The notes beneath the pieces are model-generated. The model made no database searches and was not told where the DNA came from. It worked only from the letters and a program-made list of their open reading frames with translations. This document shows positions 15,053-23,794 of a DNA stretch of 23,794 nucleotides, one piece after another. Numbering within the stretch: position 1 is the first letter of the stretch; the number at the start of each line of letters is the position of its first letter. The DNA is from CAZXSK01 sp964642855 (GTDB lineage Bacteria; Planctomycetota; Phycisphaerae; SM23-33), in contig CAZXSK010000061.1 of the NCBI GenBank assembly GCA_964642855.1, positions 1 through 23,794 of the forward strand, given 5' to 3'. A program made the position numbers and the translations under genes.

Positions 15053-17392
15053 ATGCCTTTTTTGCATCCTTGGATATTTGGTGCAGGAGCGATCGCCGCC
15101 TCGGCGCCGATCATCATCCACCTGCTGAACCGCAGGCGGTTTCGCATTCGCGAGTGGGCTGCGATGCAGTTCCTGCTGGATTCGATCCGCAAGAACCGCA
15201 GGCGTCTCCGCATCGAGGAGCTCATCCTCCTGCTGCTGAGGACTCTCGCGGTGGTCATGCTGGGATTCGCCCTGGCGAGGTTCACCGGCTGTCAGGGGGC
15301 GGACATTCTGCCCACCGGCCAAGGCTCCCAGACGTTGGTGTACATTCTTGACGACAGCTTCTCGATGCAGCAGCGCGTGGGCGGGTCGACCGTCTTCGAA
15401 AAGGCCCGCACCGAACTCGCCGAGCAGATCGAGAAGGTCGGCAAGACCGACAAGGTCGCGATCCTGCTGGCCAGCGACCCCAACAAGGTCGAGGTGGAGC
15501 TCCAGTTCAATGCAGACGCCCAGGGACTGGCCGACCGTGTGCGGGGTTTCGACATCAGCGACCGACGGGCGAAGCTCGATCAGGCACTCGCCAAGGCCGC
15601 CGAAATCTGCCGCGCGGACACCGCCTCCACCAAGCGAGTCTACCTCATCAGCGACTTCCGCAAGGTCGACCTCACCGGCCAGGAAAACATCGACGCCATC
15701 CGCAAGCAGTACAGCGAACTGGCTGCCCTGCAGGCGGAGGTGCTCGCGATGGACTACGGCCGGCCGGAGACGGGCAACCGGACGATCGAGAGCATTGAAT
15801 TGCTCGACCGGTTCGTAGTCGCCAATCAGCCATTCCACGTCCGGGTGGGCATCCGCAACAACGGCTCGGAGTACGTCGACCCGGCCGAGCTTCGTGTCAG
15901 TGTTCGCCAGGGTGCGGGGCAGGACGCCATGGAAATCGCCCTGCCGTCGAAGACGATCAAGGGCCTCAACCCCGGCGAGACCACCTACATCGACGACCTG
16001 AAGGTCAAACCCAGCCAGGCCGGTCCGGTCGTGGTGACCGTCGAGCTTCCCAGCGACGAACTGCAGGCCGACGATGAAGGCCACCTTGCCCTCGACGTTC
16101 GCGAGGCGATCCGTGTGCTGATCGTCGACGGCAGCCCGAACCTCATCAGGAAGTACAGCGAGTCGTACTTCCTGCAGCTGGCGATCGATCCGATGGGCGA
16201 CGCAAGGTACGGAACCAAAGCCGACGTGGTCGACATCGAGAACTTCACGAACGTCCCCGTCGAAGAATACGACATGGTCATCCTGGCCAATGTCGGGTCG
16301 TTCCCCAGCCGCTTCTCGGCGGCCGGGGAGTCGCAGTACGCCCAGCTGCCGGAAATGGAAGAATTCGTTCGCAGCGGCGGGGGGCTGGTGATCTTCACCG
16401 GCGACAACATCGACACGAAATTCTACGGCGAGCAGGGACCGTTCTGGAACGGGGCGGGCTTTGCGAATCTTACCGAGGAGCAGAAGCTCACCCGGAAGGG
16501 CAGCGGCCTGCTGCCCATGCCCGTAGGCAACCGTCTGGACCCCCCGGCTGACAAGTTCTGGCGAATGGACCCCCGCGGCGTGCGGGACGACAGCGTGATG
16601 GGCCTGTTCGCCCGCTGGCCGGACCTCAGCCAGCTTCTGCGGTTCTACGCTGTCTCGAAGGTTCGCGAGATCAACACGGGCGTATCGGAAGGGCAGAGCC
16701 AGGCGCCGCAGGTTCTGGCCCGCCTGGACAACCCCGATCGCTCCCCGCTGGCGATCCGCAAGCGGTTCGGCAGGGGAACGGTCCTGCTGTTCACGACCAC
16801 CGGTTCGACGGCGTGGACCGACTGGCCCAAGATCAGCATCGGTAATTTCAACAGCTTTGTGGTGACCGTTCGCGAGACGATTCGCGTTCACGCGCGGGCC
16901 CGCAGTTCGCAGCTGAAGGGAACCGTCGGCGAACCGATCGTACACGTGATTACCAACGAGCTGCTTGACGCGGTCGCCACGCTGAAAAAGCCCAGCTACC
17001 CCGAGCAGGACCTGGTCACCCTTGCCCCGGCCGCCGAGGAAAACAAGCTGACGGGCATGGTCCAGAACCTCCTGCGATTCGAGCAGGTCGACGAAGCCGG
17101 TGTCTACGAAATCCAGCTCGAGCTGCCCGACGAAACCGAGACCTTCGTCGTGTACGCCCGCAACGTGGATCCCGAAGAGGGGCAGCTCACCCCGGGAGGC
17201 AGGACGGACATTTCCTCTGCCCTCGGGAGCAACGAGTACACCTACATCGACCGCACGAGCAAAGAGGTCGGAGCGGTCACCGAGATGGACGCCGGCAAGG
17301 ACTACTGGATGTGGGCGCTGGGCGTGCTGGCAGTGATGCTGGCGTTGGAGACGTTCCTCGGCCAGCGGTTTGGTCACTATTCGAGAAGGTAA
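15053..17392 (+). CDS. BatA-type membrane protein with VWA and GATase-like domains
   Basis: The 779-residue protein opens with the typical BatA N-terminal double span: a hydrophobic stretch at 6-22, the basic LLNRRRFRIREW (24-35), and a second span at about 56-76. A VWA domain follows with the intact MIDAS motif DDSFS (100-104). After Ig-like beta regions, residues about 350-560 begin with VLIVDGSPN and contain VRSGGGLVIFTGDNID, resembling the ThuA/glutamine-amidotransferase-like domain seen in planctomycete BatA proteins. A C-terminal membrane span lies at about 750-768 (WMWALGVLAVMLALETF), ending in basic residues. The VWA part is probably extracytoplasmic. I chose ATG 15053 (AGGA seven bases upstream and the PFLHPWIFGAG start usual for BatA); the frame stays open back to 15005. 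It is a likely membrane partner of the MoxR and DUF58 products. Confidence 0.9.
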   Translation: MPFLHPWIFGAGAIAASAPIIIHLLNRRRFRIREWAAMQFLLDSIRKNRRRLRIEELILLLLRTLAVVMLGFALARFTGCQGADILPTGQGSQTLVYILDDSFSMQQRVGGSTVFEKARTELAEQIEKVGKTDKVAILLASDPNKVEVELQFNADAQGLADRVRGFDISDRRAKLDQALAKAAEICRADTASTKRVYLISDFRKVDLTGQENIDAIRKQYSELAALQAEVLAMDYGRPETGNRTIESIELLDRFVVANQPFHVRVGIRNNGSEYVDPAELRVSVRQGAGQDAMEIALPSKTIKGLNPGETTYIDDLKVKPSQAGPVVVTVELPSDELQADDEGHLALDVREAIRVLIVDGSPNLIRKYSESYFLQLAIDPMGDARYGTKADVVDIENFTNVPVEEYDMVILANVGSFPSRFSAAGESQYAQLPEMEEFVRSGGGLVIFTGDNIDTKFYGEQGPFWNGAGFANLTEEQKLTRKGSGLLPMPVGNRLDPPADKFWRMDPRGVRDDSVMGLFARWPDLSQLLRFYAVSKVREINTGVSEGQSQAPQVLARLDNPDRSPLAIRKRFGRGTVLLFTTTGSTAWTDWPKISIGNFNSFVVTVRETIRVHARARSSQLKGTVGEPIVHVITNELLDAVATLKKPSYPEQDLVTLAPAAEENKLTGMVQNLLRFEQVDEAGVYEIQLELPDETETFVVYARNVDPEEGQLTPGGRTDISSALGSNEYTYIDRTSKEVGAVTEMDAGKDYWMWALGVLAVMLALETFLGQRFGHYSRR

Positions 17393-17434
17393 CCGGGCGC
17401 TGTCCCGTACGATCTGCTGTAACAGAGCGAGACT

Positions 17435-20221
17435 ATGAACAAGATTCTGGAATGGCTTCTTGGAGTGGACACCGGCGAGTTCGCCGGTGCGTCCGGCTGG
17501 GACTTGTCCCTGGTCAGCGAACTGCCGCAACTGGTATCGCTGGGGCTGGTGGCTTTGTTTCTCCTGCTGGTCGAACTCACCGTGCAGATGTATTCGCGCG
17601 AGGGCGAGGGCAGGCTCAAGGGAGAAGGCCCGATGCTTGCCGTCCGCATCGGTTCGCTGCTGGGGCTGATGATGGTTCTCCTGTTCGGCGGGAGACTCAG
17701 CGAAGTTATCGGGAACATCGGGACGGCGGCGCTGCTGATCTTGCTGTTTGCGATCTGGGTGGCCGCCCTGGTCATGCGTCTGGTCACGGCGAAGATGCGC
17801 GCCCCGGTATGGGCGAGGCTCCTGCTGGTCGGGGCCCGCGTGGGTGTGTTCTTCCTGATCCTGCTGATCCTGCTGCGTCCGGCGCTGGTTTTCAAACTCA
17901 CCCGCACGCTCTACTCCACCGTGGTGGTGCTCATCGACGACAGCAAGAGCATGTCGTTCACGGACCGCTACGGGGAGAACACCAAAATCCGCGATGCCCT
18001 GGCCGGCGAGCTCGAGGTCACCCCCGAGGTGCTGACGACCATGTCCCGCAGCGAGATCACGCGGGCAATGCTGCTCAAAGAGGGCGGTGCGCTGGAGAAG
18101 CTCGCCAAGGACCACCCGCTGGTACTGATGCAGTTCTCGACCACCGAACCGGGCAAGGAAGCCTACACGCGCCTGCTCGGACCCGAGATCAACGTTATCG
18201 ATGTACCCGACGAGCAGCGTGGCGAGACATTCCGCACCGAGCTTGCAACAAGGCTGGACCAACTCGGAGCCGACGGCTTTGAGACCAATCTCCCTGCGGC
18301 CCTTCGAGACGCGGTGGGACGTCACCGGGGGCGTCGCATCGGCGGGATCGTGTTCATCAGCGACGGGCAGAATACCTCCCGCGACGCAGCAAGACGCTGG
18401 GGCGAGGTCCTCTCCTTCGCCGACGACGTGAAGTTCCCTCGCTATTCGGTACTGACCGGCGACACGACCGAGCCGAAGAACTCGACACTCGCCTCCCTCC
18501 GCGGACCCCGCGAGGTCCGGCGGGAGTCGCAGGTGGAGTTCTCTGCCATCCTTGCCCATCGCAACCTCGGCGGGAGGACGGTCGACGTGAAGCTTTACCG
18601 GCGGAAGGAAGGCGAGGCGATCGACAAGAACCAACTGGTCGCCACGCGCAGCATTACCTTCAAGGAAGGCGAGCGCAAGAACGGCAAGGTCGAAGACACC
18701 GCCGTGCAGACCGAAATCCTCACGCTCGACGAGGCCGAGAACCAGGACCTTGGCACGTTCGTGTACACAGCCGTGGTCGATTCCGGGCTCGACGAGAAGA
18801 ACAAGGCCGACAACCGGGCCGAGGCGGTCCTGAATGTTTCGGACAACAAGATCCGCGTGCTGCTGGTGTCCGGTTACGCGAGTTGGGAGTTCCAGTACCT
18901 GCGCAACTTCCTGCTTCGCAATCCCGACACGTTCCGCGTGAGCGTCTGGCAGCAGAACGCCGACAAGGAGATCAACCAGTCGGCGTCGACGGGAATGAAA
19001 CTCGAACACCTGCCCGAGAACGCCAAGGAACTCCTCGGCGCGACCAACAAGGAAGAGCAGGAAGAGTACCCCGGCTACGACGTGGTGATCCTGATCGATC
19101 CCCGCCCGGAGGAGAAAGGCTTCGACGCGAATTTCGCCAAGCTCCTGCGGCAGTTCGTGGAGAACCATTCCGGCGGATTGTGTTTCCTGGCCGGTAGCAA
19201 ATGGACCGAGAAGACCCTGGGGGAGGAGACCCAGGGATTCAAGCCGATGCGGGCGTTGCTTCCGGTCCGCGTGGCCAAGAGCACCTCGGAGATTATCGCC
19301 CGGATCCGCGGGGAGAAGCCCGAGGACTGGCAACTGCAGGTGACCAGCTACGGCCTGGAGCACCCGATCATGAAGATCGGTGCGACCACCGATGAAACCA
19401 AGGAGTTGTGGAACATCATGCCTGGACTCTTCTGGTCGAAGTCGGTTTTCGACGCCAAGCCGGCTGCCCAGGTGCTGGCCGAGCACACCGACCCGCAGCG
19501 CCGCACCGAGGAGAACAAGCCCGAGCCCCTCATTGCCGTTCAGCCGTTCGGCAAGGGCAAGGTGGTCTACATGGGCTTCCACGAGACGTGGCGGTGGCGG
19601 TTCGTCCGGGACGGGTTCTACCATCGCGAGTACTGGGGCAACCTGATTCGATATCTCGCGACGCTCAAGGCCAGGCAAGTGGTCATCGCCACAGGCAGAG
19701 AGCAATTCGCCGCCGGCGAGCGCATGAAGATCCAGGTCGAAGCCTACGACGAGAACTACAACCCCCTGGAGACGCCGGACGGCAAATTCGTGGTCGACAT
19801 GATCGATACAGCCTCCGGGGATGTGACGGAACTCGAGCTCGAAGCGAAGGAAGGCGAGAAGGGGCGGTACGAGAAGGAGATCCCGCTCACGCGCACCGGC
19901 ACTTACGAGTTGACCGCGATGCGGGACGACCCCGACCAGGCGGACAAGGTGGCGGGCAAGCGCATCACCGTCGAGCTTCCCAAGGCCGAAGCCGCCCGGA
20001 CCGAAGCCAACAGCGGCTCGCTGGAGATGATTGCAACCCGCGACGTGAACTTCATGAACATCACGGAGTTGGACCAACTGGCAGGGCGGATTCCCCCGGG
20101 CCGGCTTGAGACCGTCCAGAAGGTGCCCCGCGAGTTGTGGGATTCCAACCTGATGCTGCTGGTGGTGGTCCTGCTGCTGGTGGTCGAATGGATCTTCCGC
20201 AAGAAGTACAACATGGCCTGA
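17435..20221 (+). CDS. Polytopic VWA protein with glutamine-amidotransferase-like domain
   Basis: A 928-residue membrane protein. Four hydrophobic spans sit at about 33-52, 68-85, 96-116 and 127-149. A VWA domain follows, beginning STVVVLIDDSKSM with MIDAS DDSKS (168-172). From about 470, KIRVLLVSGYASWEFQYLRN starts a class I glutamine-amidotransferase-like fold, with DVVILIDPRP and GGLCFLAGSKW later. No evident catalytic Cys-His-Glu triad was identified, so it is probably non-enzymatic. The C-terminus has a final span (LMLLVVVLLLVVEW) and a basic tail. It begins 42 bases after the BatA-type gene with only a weak ribosome site, so translation may be coupled. It is probably a second VWA subunit of the same complex. 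Confidence 0.88.
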   Translation: MNKILEWLLGVDTGEFAGASGWDLSLVSELPQLVSLGLVALFLLLVELTVQMYSREGEGRLKGEGPMLAVRIGSLLGLMMVLLFGGRLSEVIGNIGTAALLILLFAIWVAALVMRLVTAKMRAPVWARLLLVGARVGVFFLILLILLRPALVFKLTRTLYSTVVVLIDDSKSMSFTDRYGENTKIRDALAGELEVTPEVLTTMSRSEITRAMLLKEGGALEKLAKDHPLVLMQFSTTEPGKEAYTRLLGPEINVIDVPDEQRGETFRTELATRLDQLGADGFETNLPAALRDAVGRHRGRRIGGIVFISDGQNTSRDAARRWGEVLSFADDVKFPRYSVLTGDTTEPKNSTLASLRGPREVRRESQVEFSAILAHRNLGGRTVDVKLYRRKEGEAIDKNQLVATRSITFKEGERKNGKVEDTAVQTEILTLDEAENQDLGTFVYTAVVDSGLDEKNKADNRAEAVLNVSDNKIRVLLVSGYASWEFQYLRNFLLRNPDTFRVSVWQQNADKEINQSASTGMKLEHLPENAKELLGATNKEEQEEYPGYDVVILIDPRPEEKGFDANFAKLLRQFVENHSGGLCFLAGSKWTEKTLGEETQGFKPMRALLPVRVAKSTSEIIARIRGEKPEDWQLQVTSYGLEHPIMKIGATTDETKELWNIMPGLFWSKSVFDAKPAAQVLAEHTDPQRRTEENKPEPLIAVQPFGKGKVVYMGFHETWRWRFVRDGFYHREYWGNLIRYLATLKARQVVIATGREQFAAGERMKIQVEAYDENYNPLETPDGKFVVDMIDTASGDVTELELEAKEGEKGRYEKEIPLTRTGTYELTAMRDDPDQADKVAGKRITVELPKAEAARTEANSGSLEMIATRDVNFMNITELDQLAGRIPPGRLETVQKVPRELWDSNLMLLVVVLLLVVEWIFRKKYNMA

Positions 20222-20222
20222 T

Positions 20223-20246
20223 CTTGCCGCACCGACCCGTGGCAAG
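20223..20246 (+). other. Stem-loop immediately after the VWA/GATase gene
   Basis: CTTGCC (20223-20228) pairs with GGCAAG (20241-20246), and AC/GT can add two pairs across a bulge. It starts two bases after the TGA stop codon. No T-run follows. Confidence 0.4.
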
Positions 20247-20275
20247 CTGACAAGACGAGAATAGGAATACCTGCG

Positions 20276-22519
20276 ATGCCTCAAGGCGATCTGCTGCACA
20301 CATCGATTCGCGCAAAACTGCGGTCCCTGAAGACCTCCATCCAGGCCCGCCTGGTGGGCGAAGGCCTGGGCTGGCTGGTCCTGACGCTGGTAGCCGTGGT
20401 CTTCGTCACACTGGCGCTGGATTACCTCCTGCGGCTGGAAAGGCCGTACCGGGTGGTCATGATGCTGCTGTGTCTGGGCGGGATCGGCTACATCGTCTGG
20501 CGGGCGCTGATCGCGCCGCTGGCGGTGCCCATCGATACGCCGTCGCTGGCGATTCTTGCCGAGCGACGCTATCGCCAGTTGGGCGATCGGCTGATCAGCG
20601 CCCTGCAGTTTTCCCACCGTCAGGACCTGGCGCAGATTGGCGTCAGCGAGGCGATGATCGACCGGATGGCCCAGCAGGCCAACGAGATCGCCCAGCCCCT
20701 GGACTTCAAGCGGATCGTGCGTCGCAAGCGCATGTGGCAGGCGCTGGGTGGGGCGGGAGCCGCCACGGTGCTGCTGGCGCTGTTCGCGATCTTTCAGGTC
20801 TCGACGATGAGCCTCTGGTTCCAGCGGAACGTTCTTTTCGCGCAGGTCGATTGGCCTCAGCAGACGTACCTGGTGGTCGGTCAGATGAACGAAGAGGGCG
20901 AGTTCGTGGAGCGCCAGGATTTTGAGGTGCTCCGCGGAGAGGACCTGCAGGTGGTGGTCACCGTGCGGGAAGGCAGTATCGCTCCCCAGGAGATCACGCT
21001 GAATACCGAGTACGAATCGATCGGCGAGGTCACACCCGAGACTATTGAGATCGCTCCCGACGGATCGAAGCGGTACATCAAGATCTTCCAGGGCGTGCCC
21101 GAGGAACTGACGTTCTACGTCACCGGCGGCGACGACAAAACCGACGCGCGCAATCCGCACCACGTGACACTCATCGATCCGCCCACGCTGCACCAGCTCG
21201 AGTTCACCGTGGAGTATCCCAAGTACCAGAACCAGAAGGCCGGCAAGTTCGGCTCGGAAACCGCGATTCTTCCCGTCCCCGTCGGCAGCAAGGTGATCGT
21301 CCGGGGCGTGGCTTCCAAGCCGCTGGACCCCAACGGGTTCGAGATCACCCTCGACGAACAGGTGATCGGCAAGGCCAAGGTCCTGCCGCACCAGAACAAC
21401 AACGGGAACGAAGAGCTCCGGGCGGTCTACGGTGAGTTTTCCGTGACCGGCCCGAACGAGGCGGCTTCCAGAACGCTGCGGTTCATCCTGACCGATGCCC
21501 AGGGACACGTATCCCGCCGCGGACACCAGTACGTGGTGCAGGTCCAGAAGGACCAGCCGCCGGTGGTGCAGGTCGAGAAGATCGACCTCGGCGCGGTGAT
21601 CGCTCCCGAGGCCCAGCTGCCGTTCCGCATCAAGGCCAATGACGCCTACGGGCTGACAAAGCTGCAGTTTGCCGTGAAGATCAACGATCAGGAACTCACC
21701 CGCCTGGGCGAGCCGATCGAGGTTCCCCTTACGGCCGACGGATTGCACCGCCGCGAGTATATGGTTCCCCAGCGGGTGCTGGACCTCCAGCAGCATCCGG
21801 AGCTGGAGATCCAGCCGGGCGACACGCTGCGGGTGTTCGTGCTGGCCGAGGACAACTACCAGCCCGCCAACGTCGGCGAGAGCAGCGCGGTGAACCTGAA
21901 GGTCATCGAACCGGGCGATCTGCTGCGGCAGTTGCTCCAGCAGCAGAAGAACGTAGCGGTTTCGCTGGGCGTGGCTGCCAAGGAGCAGGGCGAGGCGCAG
22001 GTGAAGGTGGCTGCGGTCGCGACGTATCTGGCGAACAAGCCCATCGACGCGGATGTGCTGAGGCGGCTGGGTGAGTCGTCGACCAGCGAGGCGAGTGTCA
22101 GTTCCGAGATCGCCAAGGCGTCCGATCAGCTCGGAGACATCCGCCGGCAGATGGAGCTCAACCGCGTAGCCACCGCCGACCAGATCAGCGTGCTGACGCG
22201 GTCGATCGAGGCGCTCGACGTGCTGCGCCCGAGGCTGGAAGACAGCGTGATCCCCGCGCTCAACGAGATGCGGACCATGACCGACTCGGCCGAGCTGGCC
22301 GGGCGCGCCCGGGTGGTGGCCAAGGAGCAGGAAGTCATCTACCAGGCGTTGATGAATATTCGCGAGGAGCTCGACAAGCTCACCGACCGCATGGCCATGG
22401 CCAACGAAATCAAGGGCGTGCTGGAAGAGTGGAAGAAGATCGGCGTGGATATCGGTCAGCTGCTCGAGGAGCAGCGGGGCGGGATCTGGGACGACGCCGA
22501 CGACGATGACGACGATTGA
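20276..22519 (+). CDS. DUF4175-like membrane protein with poly-aspartate tail
   Basis: A 747-residue protein of unknown function. The N-terminal region carries three hydrophobic spans (about 32-52, 60-78 and 157-176). Between the second and third lies the helical ERRYRQLGDRLISALQFSHR segment typical of DUF4175-like proteins found beside MoxR operons. A long beta-rich extracytoplasmic region follows (about 190-550), then a helical, probably coiled-coil stretch (about 545-735). The last nine residues are DDADDDDDD. AGGAA (20263-20267) is eight bases upstream of the ATG. As the fifth gene from moxR it may anchor the periplasmic side of the complex. The family assignment rests on topology and context, so treat it as likely rather than certain. 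Confidence 0.78.
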   Translation: MPQGDLLHTSIRAKLRSLKTSIQARLVGEGLGWLVLTLVAVVFVTLALDYLLRLERPYRVVMMLLCLGGIGYIVWRALIAPLAVPIDTPSLAILAERRYRQLGDRLISALQFSHRQDLAQIGVSEAMIDRMAQQANEIAQPLDFKRIVRRKRMWQALGGAGAATVLLALFAIFQVSTMSLWFQRNVLFAQVDWPQQTYLVVGQMNEEGEFVERQDFEVLRGEDLQVVVTVREGSIAPQEITLNTEYESIGEVTPETIEIAPDGSKRYIKIFQGVPEELTFYVTGGDDKTDARNPHHVTLIDPPTLHQLEFTVEYPKYQNQKAGKFGSETAILPVPVGSKVIVRGVASKPLDPNGFEITLDEQVIGKAKVLPHQNNNGNEELRAVYGEFSVTGPNEAASRTLRFILTDAQGHVSRRGHQYVVQVQKDQPPVVQVEKIDLGAVIAPEAQLPFRIKANDAYGLTKLQFAVKINDQELTRLGEPIEVPLTADGLHRREYMVPQRVLDLQQHPELEIQPGDTLRVFVLAEDNYQPANVGESSAVNLKVIEPGDLLRQLLQQQKNVAVSLGVAAKEQGEAQVKVAAVATYLANKPIDADVLRRLGESSTSEASVSSEIAKASDQLGDIRRQMELNRVATADQISVLTRSIEALDVLRPRLEDSVIPALNEMRTMTDSAELAGRARVVAKEQEVIYQALMNIREELDKLTDRMAMANEIKGVLEEWKKIGVDIGQLLEEQRGGIWDDADDDDDD

Positions 22520-22569
22520 CCGGCGAGCGGAGTGTGGATTCCCGAAACCCGGGAACCTTCTCCCGCCGG
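22520..22569 (+). other. Nested stem-loop immediately after the DUF4175-like gene
   Basis: CCGGCG (22520-22525) begins on the base after the TGA stop codon and pairs with CGCCGG (22564-22569). Inside it TTCCCG (22539-22544) pairs with CGGGAA (22550-22555) around AAACC. No T-run follows, so simple intrinsic termination is unlikely and the next gene is probably still in the operon. Confidence 0.45.
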
Positions 22570-22640
22570 ACTCGACAAACAAGGGCAGATGGACCCGTCG
22601 ATGACCAGAACGGACAACTCTGTCGGTTAGGAATGAAACC

Positions 22641-23794
22641 ATGAAACGCAAACGGATGCACCTGGTAGTCGTGACGCTGCTTGCCGGCCTGATGCTTGCC
22701 GGCGCGGGGCTGGTCGCGGACACCACCGGCGACGACGAGACGACCAAGAAGACCATCAAGTCCGAAGAGGTCGCCCGCAAGACGCTTCGCGAGCAACAAC
22801 GGTTCCAGAAGCTCATCGGCGAGATGAAGAAGATCTCCGAGATGATCGCCGAGTCCGACCCGACCTCCGCCAAGGCGCTGCTCCGAGCGGCTGAGGAAGC
22901 CCAGAAGGCGATGGTCGCCAAGGACATGGAGCGAACGGCCGAGCTGATCCGCAAGGGGCTCCAGAACGACGCGCTGACCAAGAACAAGAACGTCGCCCGG
23001 GAGCTGCAGCGGATCTACCAGTTGCTGATGAACGGTGAGGCCGACCTCGACGAACGTCTCGAGCGCATCAAGAAGTGGAAGAAGGCGCTGGAAGACGTCA
23101 ACCGGATGATGAAGGACCAGAAGAAGCTCGAGGAGAAATCGCACCTGGCCGAGAACGGCGACAAGCTGGCCGAGAAGATCGACGATCTTGGCAAGGCGCT
23201 GACCGCCCTGATCGGCGAGCAGAAGAAGCTGATGAAGGAGACGTCTCAGGTGGGCAAGGCCAGTCCGGAGGTCCGCAGACTCAAGGCTTTGCGGGACGAG
23301 GTACGCAAGGCGATGGACAAGCAGGACCGCATCGAGCGAGCCACGGCCGACGCCGGACGCGACAAGCTGCCCATCGTCGGCAAGAAGCAAGGCGAGCTGG
23401 CCGGCGAGGTCAGCAAACTTCAGGACAAGCTCCAGAAGGCAGCCGACGACCGCGACCTGGCCAATTCACTGGCGAAGATGGGCGCTCCGCGCGGTTCGCT
23501 CTCGGCCGCTGCCAAGAGCACCGGACAGGCAGCCGGCGAGATGAAGAAGGCAGCCGGCTCGCTCTCCAAGACCGACGCAGCCGGAGCGGCAGACCCCCAG
23601 GAGCAGGCCAAGGCCGATCTGAAGGCTGCCGACCAGGCGCTGACCGAGGCGATCCGCAAGGCCTCCGAGGGTACGCCCTCGGGCAAGCTGGCCGAGAAGC
23701 AGAAAGAACTGCAGAAGCTCACGAACGACATCGCCAACACACTGGCCCGCGCGGCAGACGAAGCCGGCCTGTCACCCGACCAGGGCAGCCAAGG
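22641..23794 (+). CDS. Secreted coiled-coil protein (partial, runs off the window)
   Basis: The frame is open for 384 codons to the last base of the window. ATG 22641 is preceded by AGGA (22629-22632), eight bases upstream. The N-terminus is a signal peptide (KRKRMH, hydrophobic 8-25, likely cleavage after LVA at 26). The rest is almost entirely charged and alpha-helical, rich in Lys, Glu, Ala and Gln, with long heptad-like stretches, for example KKWKKALEDVNRMMKDQKKL, and an Ala/Ser/Gly-rich break before a second helical part. I recognise no enzymatic domain. It is probably an extended periplasmic coiled-coil protein acting with the DUF4175-like and VWA proteins upstream. Its true length and C-terminus are not visible, so the family cannot be fixed. 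Confidence 0.85.
   Translation, partial: MKRKRMHLVVVTLLAGLMLAGAGLVADTTGDDETTKKTIKSEEVARKTLREQQRFQKLIGEMKKISEMIAESDPTSAKALLRAAEEAQKAMVAKDMERTAELIRKGLQNDALTKNKNVARELQRIYQLLMNGEADLDERLERIKKWKKALEDVNRMMKDQKKLEEKSHLAENGDKLAEKIDDLGKALTALIGEQKKLMKETSQVGKASPEVRRLKALRDEVRKAMDKQDRIERATADAGRDKLPIVGKKQGELAGEVSKLQDKLQKAADDRDLANSLAKMGAPRGSLSAAAKSTGQAAGEMKKAAGSLSKTDAAGAADPQEQAKADLKAADQALTEAIRKASEGTPSGKLAEKQKELQKLTNDIANTLARAADEAGLSPDQGSQ

Noticed and set aside
14810..22987. Minus-strand open frame of 2725 codons
   Set aside because: It mirrors four well-supported plus-strand genes in exact antisense codon register over three of them, and it has no recognisable domain.
22410..23740. Minus-strand open frames near the right edge
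   Set aside because: They oppose the coiled-coil gene, which has a signal peptide, a ribosome site and an unbroken frame to the window end.

Overview
The window is GC-rich chromosomal DNA with strong G/C preference at third codon positions. Its gene content points to a planctomycete (Planctomycetota, possibly Phycisphaerae). The grounds are a long MoxR/DUF58/VWA envelope operon, secreted QW-repeat alpha/alpha-barrel proteins, a very large PQQ-type propeller protein and a PEP-CTERM-like mini-protein. This is inferred from gene families; there is no rRNA or other phylogenetic marker here.

Left part (1-3592): the 3' end of an unidentified plus-strand gene converges on a minus-strand selA-selB pair, the selenocysteine-insertion genes. 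The selenocysteine tRNA (selC) and selD are not in the window. A divergent control region (about 3593-3800) holds a good sigma70-type promoter for selA. It also holds a second promoter whose predicted start coincides with the ATG of a family 2 glycosyltransferase, suggesting a leaderless mRNA. A 92-residue PEP-CTERM-like protein on the minus strand follows, with its own hairpin/U-tract terminator.

Middle (5176-12730): a 540-base divergent spacer rich in inverted repeats carries a promoter candidate for a secreted protein of about 1530 residues, with two beta-propeller regions flanking a helical repeat block. Two tandem paralogous secreted QW-repeat proteins follow, separated by a strong intrinsic terminator.

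Right part (12809 to the end): an operon of a MoxR AAA+ ATPase, a DUF58 protein, a BatA-type membrane VWA protein, a second membrane VWA protein with a glutamine-amidotransferase-like domain, a DUF4175-like membrane protein with a poly-aspartate tail, and a secreted coiled-coil protein cut off by the window edge. Three separate proteins keep an intact DxSxS metal-site motif. Stem-loops lie in the intercistronic spacers, often just after the stop codon. The likely theme is an ATPase-driven chaperone machine reaching from cytoplasm to periplasm. Its substrate is unknown; the secreted proteins encoded just upstream are candidates by position only.

No tRNA, rRNA, CRISPR array, insertion sequence or prophage gene was recognised.
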